The position numbers and the translations under genes were made by a program. Below are positions 1-7,802 of a stretch of 15,034 bases of DNA, piece by piece. Under the pieces are notes generated by a model that was not told the origin of the DNA, ran no database searches, and saw only the letters and a list, made by a program, of their open reading frames with translations. Source of the stretch: Deferribacteraceae bacterium UBA1873 (GTDB lineage Bacteria > Chrysiogenota > Deferribacteres > Deferribacterales > Flexistipitaceae). Numbering within the stretch: position 1 is the first letter of the stretch; each line of letters opens with the position of its first letter. The stretch spans positions 2,048-17,081 of the forward strand of contig DDHP01000087.1 in assembly GCA_002338145.1 (NCBI GenBank). Reading direction: 5' to 3'.

Positions 1-477
1 TATATTAAAAAGAATAACATAAACGCTGTAACTATTACAGGTGGTGAACCGTTAATAAGTCCTCATATTTTTGAGATAATTAAAAAATTAAAGAATATGA
101 ATATTTCTGTTAAGCTGGATACAAACGGAAGCTTTCCGGAAAAATTAAAAACACTTTTGCAAAACGATCTGTTGGATTATATAGCCCTCGATCTGAAAGG
201 ATTGAGTACCGACGACATCCAATATGTGACAAGAAATAAAAATTATACGCTTGATATCTTTTTAGAGACATTAAATGAAATAAAAACTTACAAAACTTTT
301 AAAGGAGAAACAGTAAATTTTGAAATAAGGCACACACTTTGGAAAGCCTATTCCGCAGACGATTTTTCCCAATTTCTAAAATCTTCTAAAACAAAAAGAT
401 ATCCACTTGAAAAACTACCAAAAGATAATAGTACAAAAAATCAATATCGATGGAAAAATATTAGACAAACGATTTAA
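1..477 (+). CDS. Radical-SAM activase-like protein (NrdG-type), 5' end missing and probably frameshifted near the 3' end
   Basis: The frame is open from base 1, so the start and the CxxxCxxC cluster-binding motif lie upstream of the window. The visible part begins with VTITGGEPLI, the Gly-Gly-Glu-Pro motif that contacts S-adenosylmethionine in radical-SAM enzymes. It continues with VKLDTNG and DYIALDLKG, which are typical of activating enzymes of anaerobic ribonucleotide reductase and of pyruvate-formate-lyase-like activases. Later comes FEIRHTLW, matching the E-(L/F)-R-T-T strand of that family. The inferred role is glycyl-radical generation by reductive SAM cleavage in the cytoplasm; the partner reductase is not in the window. 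After about codon 131 the frame becomes unlike the family and stops at 475-477. The +1 frame carries a plausible C-terminus (DGKILDKRF) ending at 578-580. Removing one A from the run at 393-397 joins the two. Family call is good; the exact substrate is uncertain. Confidence 0.75.
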   Translation, partial: YIKKNNINAVTITGGEPLISPHIFEIIKKLKNMNISVKLDTNGSFPEKLKTLLQNDLLDYIALDLKGLSTDDIQYVTRNKNYTLDIFLETLNEIKTYKTFKGETVNFEIRHTLWKAYSADDFSQFLKSSKTKRYPLEKLPKDNSTKNQYRWKNIRQTI

Positions 478-580
478 AAACAATGACTTAGTCCGGGAGG
501 CAGCTTCAAAAACGTATCTGGAAAAACTCCGGCAGGATTTGGAAAAAATGCCTTATTTTTCATTCAGATATGTAAGTTGA

Positions 581-767
581 GCTTAATATTTTATTGGGGT
601 TAGCTAAAAAATAATATACAAAGATATAGAAGAACAAGAACATATCGTAAGCACACTTGTATATTTGTTTGCTATATTGTTTTTTATGATAGAGATTTCT
701 ACCCGCGCACCAAACACATAGTATAACAAAAATATAATATTTCGAATAGTATTAGAAACTTTTTTAC
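581..767. other. Intergenic stretch with a decayed repeat
   Basis: No gene is supported here. Positions 648-700 resemble the start of the dispersed element seen at 10146-10191 (TAAGCA, then an ATATTTGTT core, then ATAGAGATTTCT). Positions 715-745, read on the - strand, resemble the same ATATTTTTGTTATA core. This looks like a worn-out short copy with inverted ends. The similarity is only by eye and the AT content makes chance matches possible. Confidence 0.35.
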
Positions 768-810
768 TTGACATTATGGCTCAACTTATGTAAGTAAGCG
801 TTTGCTTACA
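768..810 (+). promoter_or_regulatory. Likely tetR/efflux promoter with TetR-type operator
   Basis: A consensus -35 box TTGACA lies at 768-773. The expected -10 area (about 790-797) is covered by an inverted repeat: GTAAGC at 794-799 and GCTTAC at 804-809 with a 4-nt centre. A half-site-like outer pair TGTAAG (789-794) and CTTACA (805-810) overlaps it. No good -10 hexamer is visible, so the promoter call is weaker than the palindrome. A palindrome directly in front of a TetR gene is the usual place for autorepression, which would also control the efflux genes downstream. Confidence 0.55.
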
Positions 811-824
811 TTTTGGAGGGAAAA

Positions 825-1400
825 TTGAATACTCACGAAAAAATAATTAAGGCTGCTTTTGAGCTTTTTTCCCAAAAAGGCTATCTTGGCACAACCACAA
901 AAGAGATAGCTGCTCTTGCAGGTGTTTCAGAAATAACGCTTTTCAGACATTTTGGCTCTAAGGAAAAAATCTTCGAAGAAGTAATCAGTAATAAATCTTT
1001 TTTACTGGACTTAAAAAGCCTCCTCCCTAAAATTGCAGATCTTGATTTAAAAGATGCACTACTTGAAATAGCAACTGAAAACACCAAGAAACTTATCCTT
1101 AAAAAAGGCGCAATAAAAATATTCTTCTCAGAGGTAGACAGGTACCCTATAAAAATCAAAGAAATCCACAACAATATGTGCAATGCACAGGACAGCATTC
1201 TAATATCATTCTTTCAATCGAAAGAAGAGCTGTCAAAGCACTCTGCAGAAGATTTAATACTCATTACAAAGACAATCCGGTATATCATTTTCGGACATTT
1301 TATAGATAAAGTAATTATAAGAAACGAAGAGATAGATATGGAAAATTTTAGGAATAATTTTGCCAAAAATATAGATTTTTTAATAAATGGAATAAATTAA
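825..1400 (+). CDS. TetR/AcrR-family transcriptional repressor of the efflux operon
   Basis: This is a 191-residue DNA-binding repressor. Residues 1-50 form the TetR helix-turn-helix domain, with the family pattern EKIIKAAFELFSQKGY, then TTTKEIAALAGVS, then LFRHFGSKEKIF. The remaining helical C-terminal domain should bind the inducer and form the dimer; it is too variable to predict the ligand. I start the gene at TTG 825 because GGAGGG at 815-820 sits 4-5 nt upstream. An upstream in-frame TTG at 813 would overlap that ribosome-binding site. The gene reads into the adaptor gene after a 13-nt gap, so regulator and pump probably share one transcript. By analogy with AcrR/TtgR-type local regulators it probably represses itself and the pump until a substrate binds; this is inferred from position and the palindrome at 789-810. 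Confidence 0.88.
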   Translation: MNTHEKIIKAAFELFSQKGYLGTTTKEIAALAGVSEITLFRHFGSKEKIFEEVISNKSFLLDLKSLLPKIADLDLKDALLEIATENTKKLILKKGAIKIFFSEVDRYPIKIKEIHNNMCNAQDSILISFFQSKEELSKHSAEDLILITKTIRYIIFGHFIDKVIIRNEEIDMENFRNNFAKNIDFLINGIN

Positions 1401-1413
1401 TATCGGAGGAGAC

Positions 1414-2502
1414 ATGTTTAAGAAATTTTTTATCATTGTTACTTTTTTAGCTTTAGCATCATTGAATTCTTTTGCTCAACCTCAAGCGCCCACCCCTCAC
1501 GTGGATGTGTTTGAGATAAAAGGGGCTGAGCCATTTACTTTTGAGGCTACTTATCCTGCAAAAGTAAGGGCAGTAAATACTGCAACGGTTGTGGCAAAAG
1601 TATCAGGTACTATCATGAAGCAATATGTCAATGAGGGGGATTTTGTTAACAAAGATGATATGCTTTTTAAAATCGATGATGAAGTGTACAGCGCTGAAGT
1701 TGAAGTTATAAAATCTCAGCTTGAAGTGGCGAAAGTTAAGCTTGAACAAGCAAAAACTGACTTTGCAAGAGTAAGCAAATCATACAAAGAAAATGTTGTC
1801 AGTGAACAGGATTATGATAATGCAAGGTTTGCCCTTGCACAGGCACAGGCAAATGTTGCCCTTATCAACAGTCAGCTTAAAAGAGCCCAGATAGATTTAA
1901 GTTATACAAACATTCTTGCCACAGAGAAAGGCTTTGCAGGAATCAAAATGGTTGATATAGGTGATTACGTAACACCTGGCACACCTGTCATTCAACTTAC
2001 CGACAGTACAAAGGTATATGTAGACTTTTCTCTACCTGACAGAGATTTCGAAAAAATAAGAACCTCATTAAATGATTTATCAAACATTACAATGGGGATT
2101 CAAAATAAACAATATTTAAGCGGTAAAATCACATTTATTGATTCCAAGATGGATGAGAGAACATCTACAGTTAAGGTAAGAGCACTTTATGACAATAAGG
2201 AACGTGTGTTAACACCTGGAATGTTTATAAGATTAAATTTAAACATATCCACAAGTGAGCAACTGGTAAAACTCCCCCAAAAGGCAATACTTCAAAATCC
2301 TAACGGGATAGTTTGCTTTGCTATTGACGATAACAATACTGTAAATGTTAAACCGGTTCAGATTGTAGAAAGTAAAAATGACTTTTACTTTGTAAAAGGC
2401 CCGTTCAAACCTAATGAAAAAATTGTTCTCAACAACTTTTTTAGGATAAAACCAGGGGCAAAAGTCATAGTAGATAAAATTATACAACAAGAGGAAAATT
2501 AA
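1414..2502 (+). CDS. RND efflux periplasmic adaptor (membrane fusion protein)
   Basis: A 362-residue adaptor bridging the inner-membrane pump and the outer-membrane channel. A signal peptide covers residues 1-21, with likely cleavage after SFA. No lipobox cysteine is present, so it is probably not lipid-anchored, unlike AcrA. The order fits the HlyD/AcrA family: split lipoyl domain (first half about 56-90, VVAKVSGTIMKQYVNEGDFV; second half about 161-197), helical hairpin between them (about 91-160, rich in K, E, A and Q), beta-barrel (about 200-275) and membrane-proximal domain at the end. DLSYTNILATEKGFAG is the usual second-lipoyl signature. The ribosome-binding site GGAGGAG at 1405-1411 is close to optimal. 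The pump gene follows after 2 nt. Family and role are clear; the exported compounds are unknown. Confidence 0.93.
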   Translation: MFKKFFIIVTFLALASLNSFAQPQAPTPHVDVFEIKGAEPFTFEATYPAKVRAVNTATVVAKVSGTIMKQYVNEGDFVNKDDMLFKIDDEVYSAEVEVIKSQLEVAKVKLEQAKTDFARVSKSYKENVVSEQDYDNARFALAQAQANVALINSQLKRAQIDLSYTNILATEKGFAGIKMVDIGDYVTPGTPVIQLTDSTKVYVDFSLPDRDFEKIRTSLNDLSNITMGIQNKQYLSGKITFIDSKMDERTSTVKVRALYDNKERVLTPGMFIRLNLNISTSEQLVKLPQKAILQNPNGIVCFAIDDNNTVNVKPVQIVESKNDFYFVKGPFKPNEKIVLNNFFRIKPGAKVIVDKIIQQEEN

Positions 2503-2504
2503 TT

Positions 2505-5500
2505 ATGTTCTCAAAATTTTTCATAGAAAGACCAAGATTTTCTACAGTAATTGCTATATCAATAATATTGATGGGGGTTATTGCTATACAAAATCTTCCT
2601 GTAAAAGAATACCCTACGCTTACACCCCCACAGATAATGATTTCGACACAATATCCCGGCGCCGATGCCGATACTATTTCAAAAACAGTGGCAGCACCCA
2701 TTGAAGAAGCGATAAATGGAGTCAATGATTTGCTTTATATGACAAGTACAGCTTCAAATGGGAATATTAATATAAGCGCATACTTTGAAGTTGGAACCGA
2801 CCCTGACCTTGCAAAAGTAGATATAAACAACAGAATCCAGACAGCGTTAAGTACGTTACCTGAGGCAGTCAGAAGACAGGGGATTGAGGTTACAGAAAGA
2901 TCACCTGACATTCTGAAGGTATTTGCTTTTGTATCAGAAGGTGAAAAAAGAACCGACACTGAAATAAGCAATTATGTCCAGATTAATGTTCTTGATGATC
3001 TTAAAAGAATTACCGGGGTTGGGGATGCAATGATTTTTGGCAATAGAAAATATTCAATGCGAATCTGGCTCAAACCGGACAAACTTGCTTCACTAAATTT
3101 GACCCCGGTTGATGTATTCAATGCTATATCATCTCAAAACGCTGAAAACCCCGCCGGCGGGATAGCTAATGAACCTCTAAAGGAGAAAAAGGCATACAGC
3201 TATATTGTAAAAGGGGAAGGAAGACTCAAAGATGTAAAAGAATTTGAAAATATAATCATCAGGTCTAACAGCGACGGATCTTCTGTAAAAGTAAAAGATG
3301 TGGCAAATGTCGAGCTTGATTCTGAAAATTATTATATTAAGTCTAGTTTTAATGGTCAGCCGGCTATTGCTATGGGTGTTTTCCTCGCTCCGGGGGCAAA
3401 TGCCCTTGAAGTCTCAAAAGCAGTGGATCAAACAGTCAAGGAAGCTTCGGAGTTTTTCCCTGAAGATTTAAAGTATCATGTTCCCTACGACCCTACTATT
3501 TTTATCAATGAATCATTACATGAAGTGGTTATGACGCTTTTGATTGCCGTGGTCTTAGTGGTGTTTGTAATCTATATTTTTCTTGGTTCTCTCAGAGCAA
3601 CTATTATTCCGCTATTAGCCATACCTGTATCTATAATAGGTACATTTGCCGGGCTTTATGCTTTGGGTTTCTCTATTAACCTTCTTTCACTTTTTGGGCT
3701 TATACTTGCAATAGGGCTTGTGGTGGATGATGCAATCATAGTTATTGAAAATGTAGAGCGGGTTATGAGGGAGGAGAAATTAGAAAAGAAAGAAGCTACA
3801 GTAAAAGCTATGAGTGAAATAACAACCCCAATTATTGCCATAGTTTTGGTTCTGTCAGCGGTATTTATCCCTGCTTCTTTTATACAAGGGTTCAGTGGTG
3901 AAATGTTTAAGCAATTTGCCATAACAATTTCTATATCAATGGCCATTAGTGGTATTGTGGCACTAACCCTTACCCCTGCCCTTTGTGCCATGTTTTTAAG
4001 GGAGTCAGAAAAAAAAGCCATTCTCCCCATCAGGATTTTTCAAGCCTTTTTTGAAAGAGCTACACGGGGTTTTACTAAAGGTGTAAAATTAGTTATAAAA
4101 ACATCGATTATTAGTATCATAATTTTTGGTATAATGATTTTTGTTACTTACAGAATTTACACTAAGATTCCAACCGGTTTGGTGCCATTAGAGGATAAAG
4201 GTTCAATATTGACAATGACTTATCTTATGCCGGGCTCATCCCTGCAAAGTACCCGTGATGTTGTATACAATGAAGTGGAGAAAGCGTATTTAGCAAGCGA
4301 ATATGTAGATAGAGAAATGTCAGTTGTGGGAATTGATTTTGCTTCTTTTGCATACAAAACGGATTCTGCAATTACATTCACAAACTTAACAGATTGGAGT
4401 GAGCGACAAGATAAGGGCGAGTCCTCAATGGCGATTGCAGGAGACTATATGAAGCGATTTTCAAAGAGTAAAGAAGCCCTTATTTATGCTGTAAACCCCC
4501 CACCAATAATAGGGATGAGTATTACAGGTGGCTTTGAAATGTATGTAGAGGATAGAACGGGTGGTGATATCCAAACATTAAACAAATATATCCAGGAAAT
4601 TGTTGCTAAGGCAAACCAAAGAGAGGAATTGACGGGGGTACGTACCACTTTGAATACAAATGTTCCCCAATACAAGATAGAAGTAGACAGAGAAAAAGCA
4701 CGGGCACATGGTGTATCCATTCAGGATGTTTACCGGACAATACAACTTACATTTGCAAAAGGTTATGTAAATGACTTAAACCTATACGGAAGAACATACC
4801 ACGTAAATATTGAATCTGCAGGAAATTTTAGGAACAATATAGACGATTACAGGAATGTATTTGTCAGGTCAGCCTCAGGAGAGCTTGTTCCTTTGAGTGC
4901 ACTGATAAACCTAAAAAGAATCATTTCGGCTTCTGTTACAGAAAGATTTAATATGTTTCCCGCTGCAAAATTACTTGGTGACCCGGAGCCTGGATATTCT
5001 TCCGGTGATGCAATGAATGCTATAAAAGAGGTCGCCGACGAGGTGCTTCCGGAAGGTTTTACAACAGCATGGGCAGGTACATCTTTACAGGAGGCCAAAG
5101 TCAAGCGGTCAGGAAACACTGCATATATTTTCTCTGTAATCTTTGTACTGCTTATCTTAGTTGCATTATATGAAAGCTGGATGGCACCTCTTTCAATTGT
5201 AATGTCCATACCATTTGCGATTTTTGGTGCAGTCTTAGGTATATTCTTTTTCAACCTTGAAAATGATATATATCTACAGGTAGGAATTCTCACACTGATT
5301 GGTCTTTCGGCAAAAAATGCTATTCTGATAGTGGAATTTGCGGAAGAAAATTACAAACAAAAAGGAATGAATATATTTGATGCAGTAATTGAAGCTGCAA
5401 GGATAAGGTTCCGGCCGATTGTTATGACCTCATTTGCATTTATTGCGGGAACGGTTCCTCTTGTCATTAGTAGTGGTGCAGGTGCAAACAGCAGACATAT

Positions 5501-5615
5501 TATCGGACACACTGTTGTGTGGGGGATGGTAGCGGCGACTCTTATCGGCGTATTTTTCATCCCATTATTTTACTATCTTGTAATAAAATTAAAAAATATG
5601 TTTAATAGGAAGTGA
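2505..5615 (+). CDS. RND (HAE1-type) multidrug/solvent efflux pump, inner-membrane subunit
   Basis: A 1036-residue proton-driven exporter of the AcrB/MexB class, with the usual length for the family. The N-terminus MFSKFFIERPRFS is the standard cytoplasmic start and first membrane helix. Two large periplasmic loops follow helix 1 (about 35-330) and helix 7 (about 560-865). The proton relay is intact: D408 and D409 in helix 4 (GLVVDDAIIVIENV), K937 in helix 10 (SAKNAILIVEFAEE) and R968 in helix 11 (RIRFRPIVMTSFAF). These match AcrB D407, D408, K940 and R971 with a small offset. The sequence is full-length with no frame break. It works as a trimer with the adaptor before it and the channel after it (1-nt gap). 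HAE1 rather than metal-ion HME type is judged from the helix-4 Asp pair and overall pattern. Substrates cannot be read from the sequence. Confidence 0.95.
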   Translation: MFSKFFIERPRFSTVIAISIILMGVIAIQNLPVKEYPTLTPPQIMISTQYPGADADTISKTVAAPIEEAINGVNDLLYMTSTASNGNINISAYFEVGTDPDLAKVDINNRIQTALSTLPEAVRRQGIEVTERSPDILKVFAFVSEGEKRTDTEISNYVQINVLDDLKRITGVGDAMIFGNRKYSMRIWLKPDKLASLNLTPVDVFNAISSQNAENPAGGIANEPLKEKKAYSYIVKGEGRLKDVKEFENIIIRSNSDGSSVKVKDVANVELDSENYYIKSSFNGQPAIAMGVFLAPGANALEVSKAVDQTVKEASEFFPEDLKYHVPYDPTIFINESLHEVVMTLLIAVVLVVFVIYIFLGSLRATIIPLLAIPVSIIGTFAGLYALGFSINLLSLFGLILAIGLVVDDAIIVIENVERVMREEKLEKKEATVKAMSEITTPIIAIVLVLSAVFIPASFIQGFSGEMFKQFAITISISMAISGIVALTLTPALCAMFLRESEKKAILPIRIFQAFFERATRGFTKGVKLVIKTSIISIIIFGIMIFVTYRIYTKIPTGLVPLEDKGSILTMTYLMPGSSLQSTRDVVYNEVEKAYLASEYVDREMSVVGIDFASFAYKTDSAITFTNLTDWSERQDKGESSMAIAGDYMKRFSKSKEALIYAVNPPPIIGMSITGGFEMYVEDRTGGDIQTLNKYIQEIVAKANQREELTGVRTTLNTNVPQYKIEVDREKARAHGVSIQDVYRTIQLTFAKGYVNDLNLYGRTYHVNIESAGNFRNNIDDYRNVFVRSASGELVPLSALINLKRIISASVTERFNMFPAAKLLGDPEPGYSSGDAMNAIKEVADEVLPEGFTTAWAGTSLQEAKVKRSGNTAYIFSVIFVLLILVALYESWMAPLSIVMSIPFAIFGAVLGIFFFNLENDIYLQVGILTLIGLSAKNAILIVEFAEENYKQKGMNIFDAVIEAARIRFRPIVMTSFAFIAGTVPLVISSGAGANSRHIIGHTVVWGMVAATLIGVFFIPLFYYLVIKLKNMFNRK

Positions 5616-5616
5616 T

Positions 5617-7011
5617 ATGAAAAAGTTAGTAATAATACTGATATCATTCAGCATAATTTCTTGTTCATTTGCTCCGAAATATAGCAGACCGACGGTAGAT
5701 CTGCCTGCAAGTGATAATGAAACAACTGATAACCAAACAGTTGATAATAAAACTGGTGCGTTTATCAATAAGAAGTGGTGGAAAAATTTTGAAAATGAAA
5801 AGTTAAACAAGCTAGTAGAAGAATCGTTAAAAAACAATGACAACCTAATGCTTGCTTATGAAAGGATAAATGAGTTTGAAGCAGCCTTTCGTCTTTCAAG
5901 GGCGAATCTTTATCCATCAATAAACGCAAATGCTTCTGCAGGTAGATTTCAGACAAGTGATGAAGCCTCAGCAACAGGGAACGGCTTACTTGAAAACGAT
6001 TACAGCCTTTCGGGATCTGCAATCTTTGAGGCCGATATTTTTGGCAAACTAAGGAATAGAAGTAAAGCGCAGAAGGCTTTACTTCTTGCTCAAAAGAATT
6101 ACGCTGATACAATAAAACTAAGAATCATATCTGACACTATTTCCACATATTTTGAGATTTGCTCAGCTGATCTGCAGATAAATACATTGAATAATATTAT
6201 TGATAACTATAAAAGAAGTTTCAATTATAGAAAAAAACAGTATAGAAATGGTCTTGTAAACAGCTTAATAGTCAAGCAGCAGGAAGCACAACTGAATAAT
6301 TCATACTTGTCACTGGAAAACATAACAGGCAGCAAAAAAATGCTTGAGAATTCCTTATCGTTACTCTTAGGTAAAGAACCTAAAGAAATGTTTAACACAA
6401 AGTCAATATCCTGCACAGATCTTCCCGAACCATTAAGACTTCCCGCTATGCTCCCTTCAAAAATAATTGAAAACAGACCGGATATCGTGAGCGCTGAAGA
6501 AAATTTAAAAGCTGCAAACTTTGAAATCGGTGTAGCAAAAGCTGCTTATTTCCCTACCATATCACTTACAGGTACATTCGGTTTTGAAAGTTATGAATTT
6601 TCCAATTTTATGCAGTCTTCTGCAGAATTCTGGAATATCGGTGGAAACCTTACAACGCCAATATTTGATTTCGGAAGAATCAAAGCAAATGTAAAAATTG
6701 CAAATTCCAGACAAAAGCAGGCACTTATAAACTATATATATACTGTAAAAAATGCTTTTAAAGAGATTCACGATGCATTTATACAGTTAGAAAATATCCA
6801 AAACAAAATAGAACGTCAGAAAACATTGATAGCAGATTATAAGGAAATTTTGAATATTTCTATAAAACAGTACGAAAATGGCATGATTGATTATATAAAT
6901 GTTATAGATGCCAGGAGAAATCTGGAGAATCTTTATCTTGACTTAATCAGCTTGAACAAGGAATATCTGAAACAACAGGTATTTTTATACAAGGCAATGG
7001 GTATAATTTAA
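5617..7011 (+). CDS. Outer-membrane efflux channel lipoprotein (TolC/OprM/NodT family)
   Basis: A 464-residue outer-membrane factor that completes the tripartite pump. The signal sequence ends in a lipobox (I13-I14-S15-C16), so the mature protein should start with a lipid-modified Cys16, as in OprM. The text then shows the family pattern: PKYSRP after the Cys, WWKNFENEKLNKLVEESLKNN opening the first OEP repeat, and ENRPDIVSAEENLKAANFEIG followed by AKAAYFPTISLTG opening the second repeat at about residues 285-320. The long helices between them would build the periplasmic tunnel. The start codon lies 1 nt after the pump stop, so translation is probably coupled. No Cys other than those near the lipobox and one or two internal ones is notable. 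It is the last gene of the efflux operon; hairpins follow at 7026-7056. Confidence 0.94.
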   Translation: MKKLVIILISFSIISCSFAPKYSRPTVDLPASDNETTDNQTVDNKTGAFINKKWWKNFENEKLNKLVEESLKNNDNLMLAYERINEFEAAFRLSRANLYPSINANASAGRFQTSDEASATGNGLLENDYSLSGSAIFEADIFGKLRNRSKAQKALLLAQKNYADTIKLRIISDTISTYFEICSADLQINTLNNIIDNYKRSFNYRKKQYRNGLVNSLIVKQQEAQLNNSYLSLENITGSKKMLENSLSLLLGKEPKEMFNTKSISCTDLPEPLRLPAMLPSKIIENRPDIVSAEENLKAANFEIGVAKAAYFPTISLTGTFGFESYEFSNFMQSSAEFWNIGGNLTTPIFDFGRIKANVKIANSRQKQALINYIYTVKNAFKEIHDAFIQLENIQNKIERQKTLIADYKEILNISIKQYENGMIDYINVIDARRNLENLYLDLISLNKEYLKQQVFLYKAMGII

Positions 7012-7025
7012 GAAAAATCTCTCCT

Positions 7026-7056
7026 CTCAATCTCCCTTATATTAAGGGAGATTGAG
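7026..7056 (+). terminator. Perfect 14-bp hairpin after the efflux operon
   Basis: CTCAATCTCCCTTA (7026-7039) pairs with TAAGGGAGATTGAG (7043-7056) around a 3-nt loop. It lies 15 nt after the channel gene stop and could end transcription. There is no T-run on its 3' side; the nearby A-run (7014-7018) would give a T-run only on the - strand. It resembles the hairpin at 7489-7511, so it may be a mobile palindromic repeat placed at the operon end rather than a classical terminator. Confidence 0.45.
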
Positions 7057-7148
7057 AATGCTCTACTAAAAGCTGTTACTGGTAGAACTTTTGCTAATCA
7101 GCTGCTCTGTCACATCCCTCCAAATAAGAGTTTTTAATAAATAAAAAA

Positions 7149-7206
7149 GTCATTCCGTAGCTTCACCTTTAGGCTGGAAAATTTTCGCAAACAGTTACGG
7201 AATGAC
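7149..7206. repeat. 58-bp palindromic element with perfect 11-bp inverted ends
   Basis: GTCATTCCGTA at 7149-7159 is matched by its exact reverse complement TACGGAATGAC at 7196-7206. The inside (37 bp) includes a self-complementary GAAAATTTTC at 7177-7186. The left end is preceded by an A-run. The form is that of a short REP/MITE-like intergenic repeat. No second copy occurs in this window, so its repeated nature is inferred from its structure. Confidence 0.5.
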
Positions 7207-7488
7207 AGCTATAGTAAATCACTGATAAATTGTCACACTGTAGAATCTGTCAAAGGACATAATATATATTGGATGTTTGGCAACATATTTACCAGTCTCT
7301 GGCTGGTGCTAACCGCAGGCAACCACTTGGCTCAGTGTCTTGTTTTTAATAGTGTAGTGACTTCCCAGGTAAAAACTAAATATAAAACTTGAATAAAGTA
7401 GGCGCATGTATTTTGGAAAACTACATCAACAGATGTTTTTTCTTTGTGCCACATCAACCTTTCCCTAATTTAGGAGAAGGAACTTTTG
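7207..7488. other. Intergenic DNA without recognised content
   Basis: No gene, tRNA or known riboswitch is recognised. A GC-richer patch at about 7278-7345 contains short complementary blocks (ACCAG at 7291-7295 with CTGGT at 7303-7307, and a GCAGGCAACCACTTGGC segment). It stands out from the AT-rich surroundings and might fold, but I cannot assign it. Short reading frames in it have no ribosome-binding site and no family resemblance. Confidence 0.4.
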
Positions 7489-7511
7489 TCTCCCCCTATT
7501 TTAGGGGGAGA
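7489..7511. repeat. Palindromic hairpin, G/C-run type
   Basis: TCTCCCCCTA (7489-7498) pairs perfectly with TAGGGGGAGA (7502-7511) around a 3-nt loop. The flanks (TTTAGGAGAAGGAAC on the left, TTAAGAGGGGG on the right) follow the pattern of small dispersed intergenic palindromes found in many bacterial genomes. It abuts the dispersed-element copy at 7544-7755 and shares its arms' style with 7026-7056. Reading frames through it are chance translations of repeat DNA. Confidence 0.55.
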
Positions 7512-7543
7512 TTAAGAGGGGGTACATTAATTTTGGCACCTCT

Positions 7544-7755
7544 AGCGAAGTCGATGGATCTCTTTACTAAATAACAGTAGAGATTTCTCCACTCCACTCC
7601 GTTCCGGTCGAAATGACAAAAAGTTGTCACCCCTGCCCTGCTAAATGACCTTCGCTCTATCAGCTTCGGAGATGGATTTAACAGGGCGAGCGAAACGAAG
7701 TGGAACTGAGGAATTTCTATTCTTATTACAACAAATATATATGCGTTTCTGCTTA
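7544..7755 (-). repeat. Dispersed repeat element, inverted copy A
   Basis: Read on the - strand from 7755, this begins TAAGCAGAAACGCATATATA and passes through GTTCCACTTCGTTTCGCTCG, CCCTGTTAAATCCATCTCCG, GAAGGTCATTTAGCAGGGCA and the 39-bp unit GTCATTTCGACCGGAACGGA... (7617 down to 7579). The same blocks occur in the same order on the + strand at 10146-10466, where two extra segments (about 75 and 105 bp) are inserted. Positions 7544-7563 additionally match 10359-10378 in the + orientation. The two copies point their TAAGCAG ends toward each other across the glnK-amtB block. No protein is encoded. Confidence 0.8.
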
Positions 7756-7760
7756 GTTGC

Positions 7761-7790
7761 AATAAAACAAGGCAGAAATGATTTTCCGCC
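7761..7790 (-). terminator. Rho-independent terminator after the DUF2325-type gene
   Basis: On the - strand, GGCGGAAA (7790-7783) pairs with TTTCTGCC (7778-7771), including one G-T pair, around a 4-nt loop. A T-rich tail TTGTTTTATT (7770-7761) follows. It lies 13 nt past the stop codon of the gene at 7803-8114 and faces away from the efflux operon, so it should end the - strand unit. Confidence 0.7.
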
Positions 7791-7802
7791 CCAACTTTAA
7801 TT

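Noticed and set aside
813..824. Upstream TTG start for the TetR gene
   Set aside because: It would place the start inside the GGAGGG ribosome-binding site; TTG 825 has the proper spacing and gives the usual TetR N-terminus.
881..1198. 105-codon open frame opposite tetR
   Set aside because: Antisense shadow of the TetR coding region; no ribosome-binding site or family resemblance.
4847..5293. 148-codon open frame opposite the RND pump
   Set aside because: Antisense shadow of a strongly conserved coding region; the pump motifs on the + strand explain the sequence.
7278..7345. Cyclic-di-GMP or cobalamin riboswitch
   Set aside because: Some short blocks (GGCAAC, CCGCAGG) recall these families, but the conserved core order is absent and no gene follows on that strand within reach.
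7389..7574. 61-codon + strand open frame
   Set aside because: Runs through the palindromic hairpin at 7489-7511 and into repeat copy A; no start signal.
7496..7762. 88-codon - strand open frame
   Set aside because: It is entirely a translation of the dispersed repeat and the adjacent G/C-run hairpin. The same peptide fragments (RIEI..FHFVSLALLNPSP) appear from the repeat copy at 10111-10311, and no ribosome-binding site is present.
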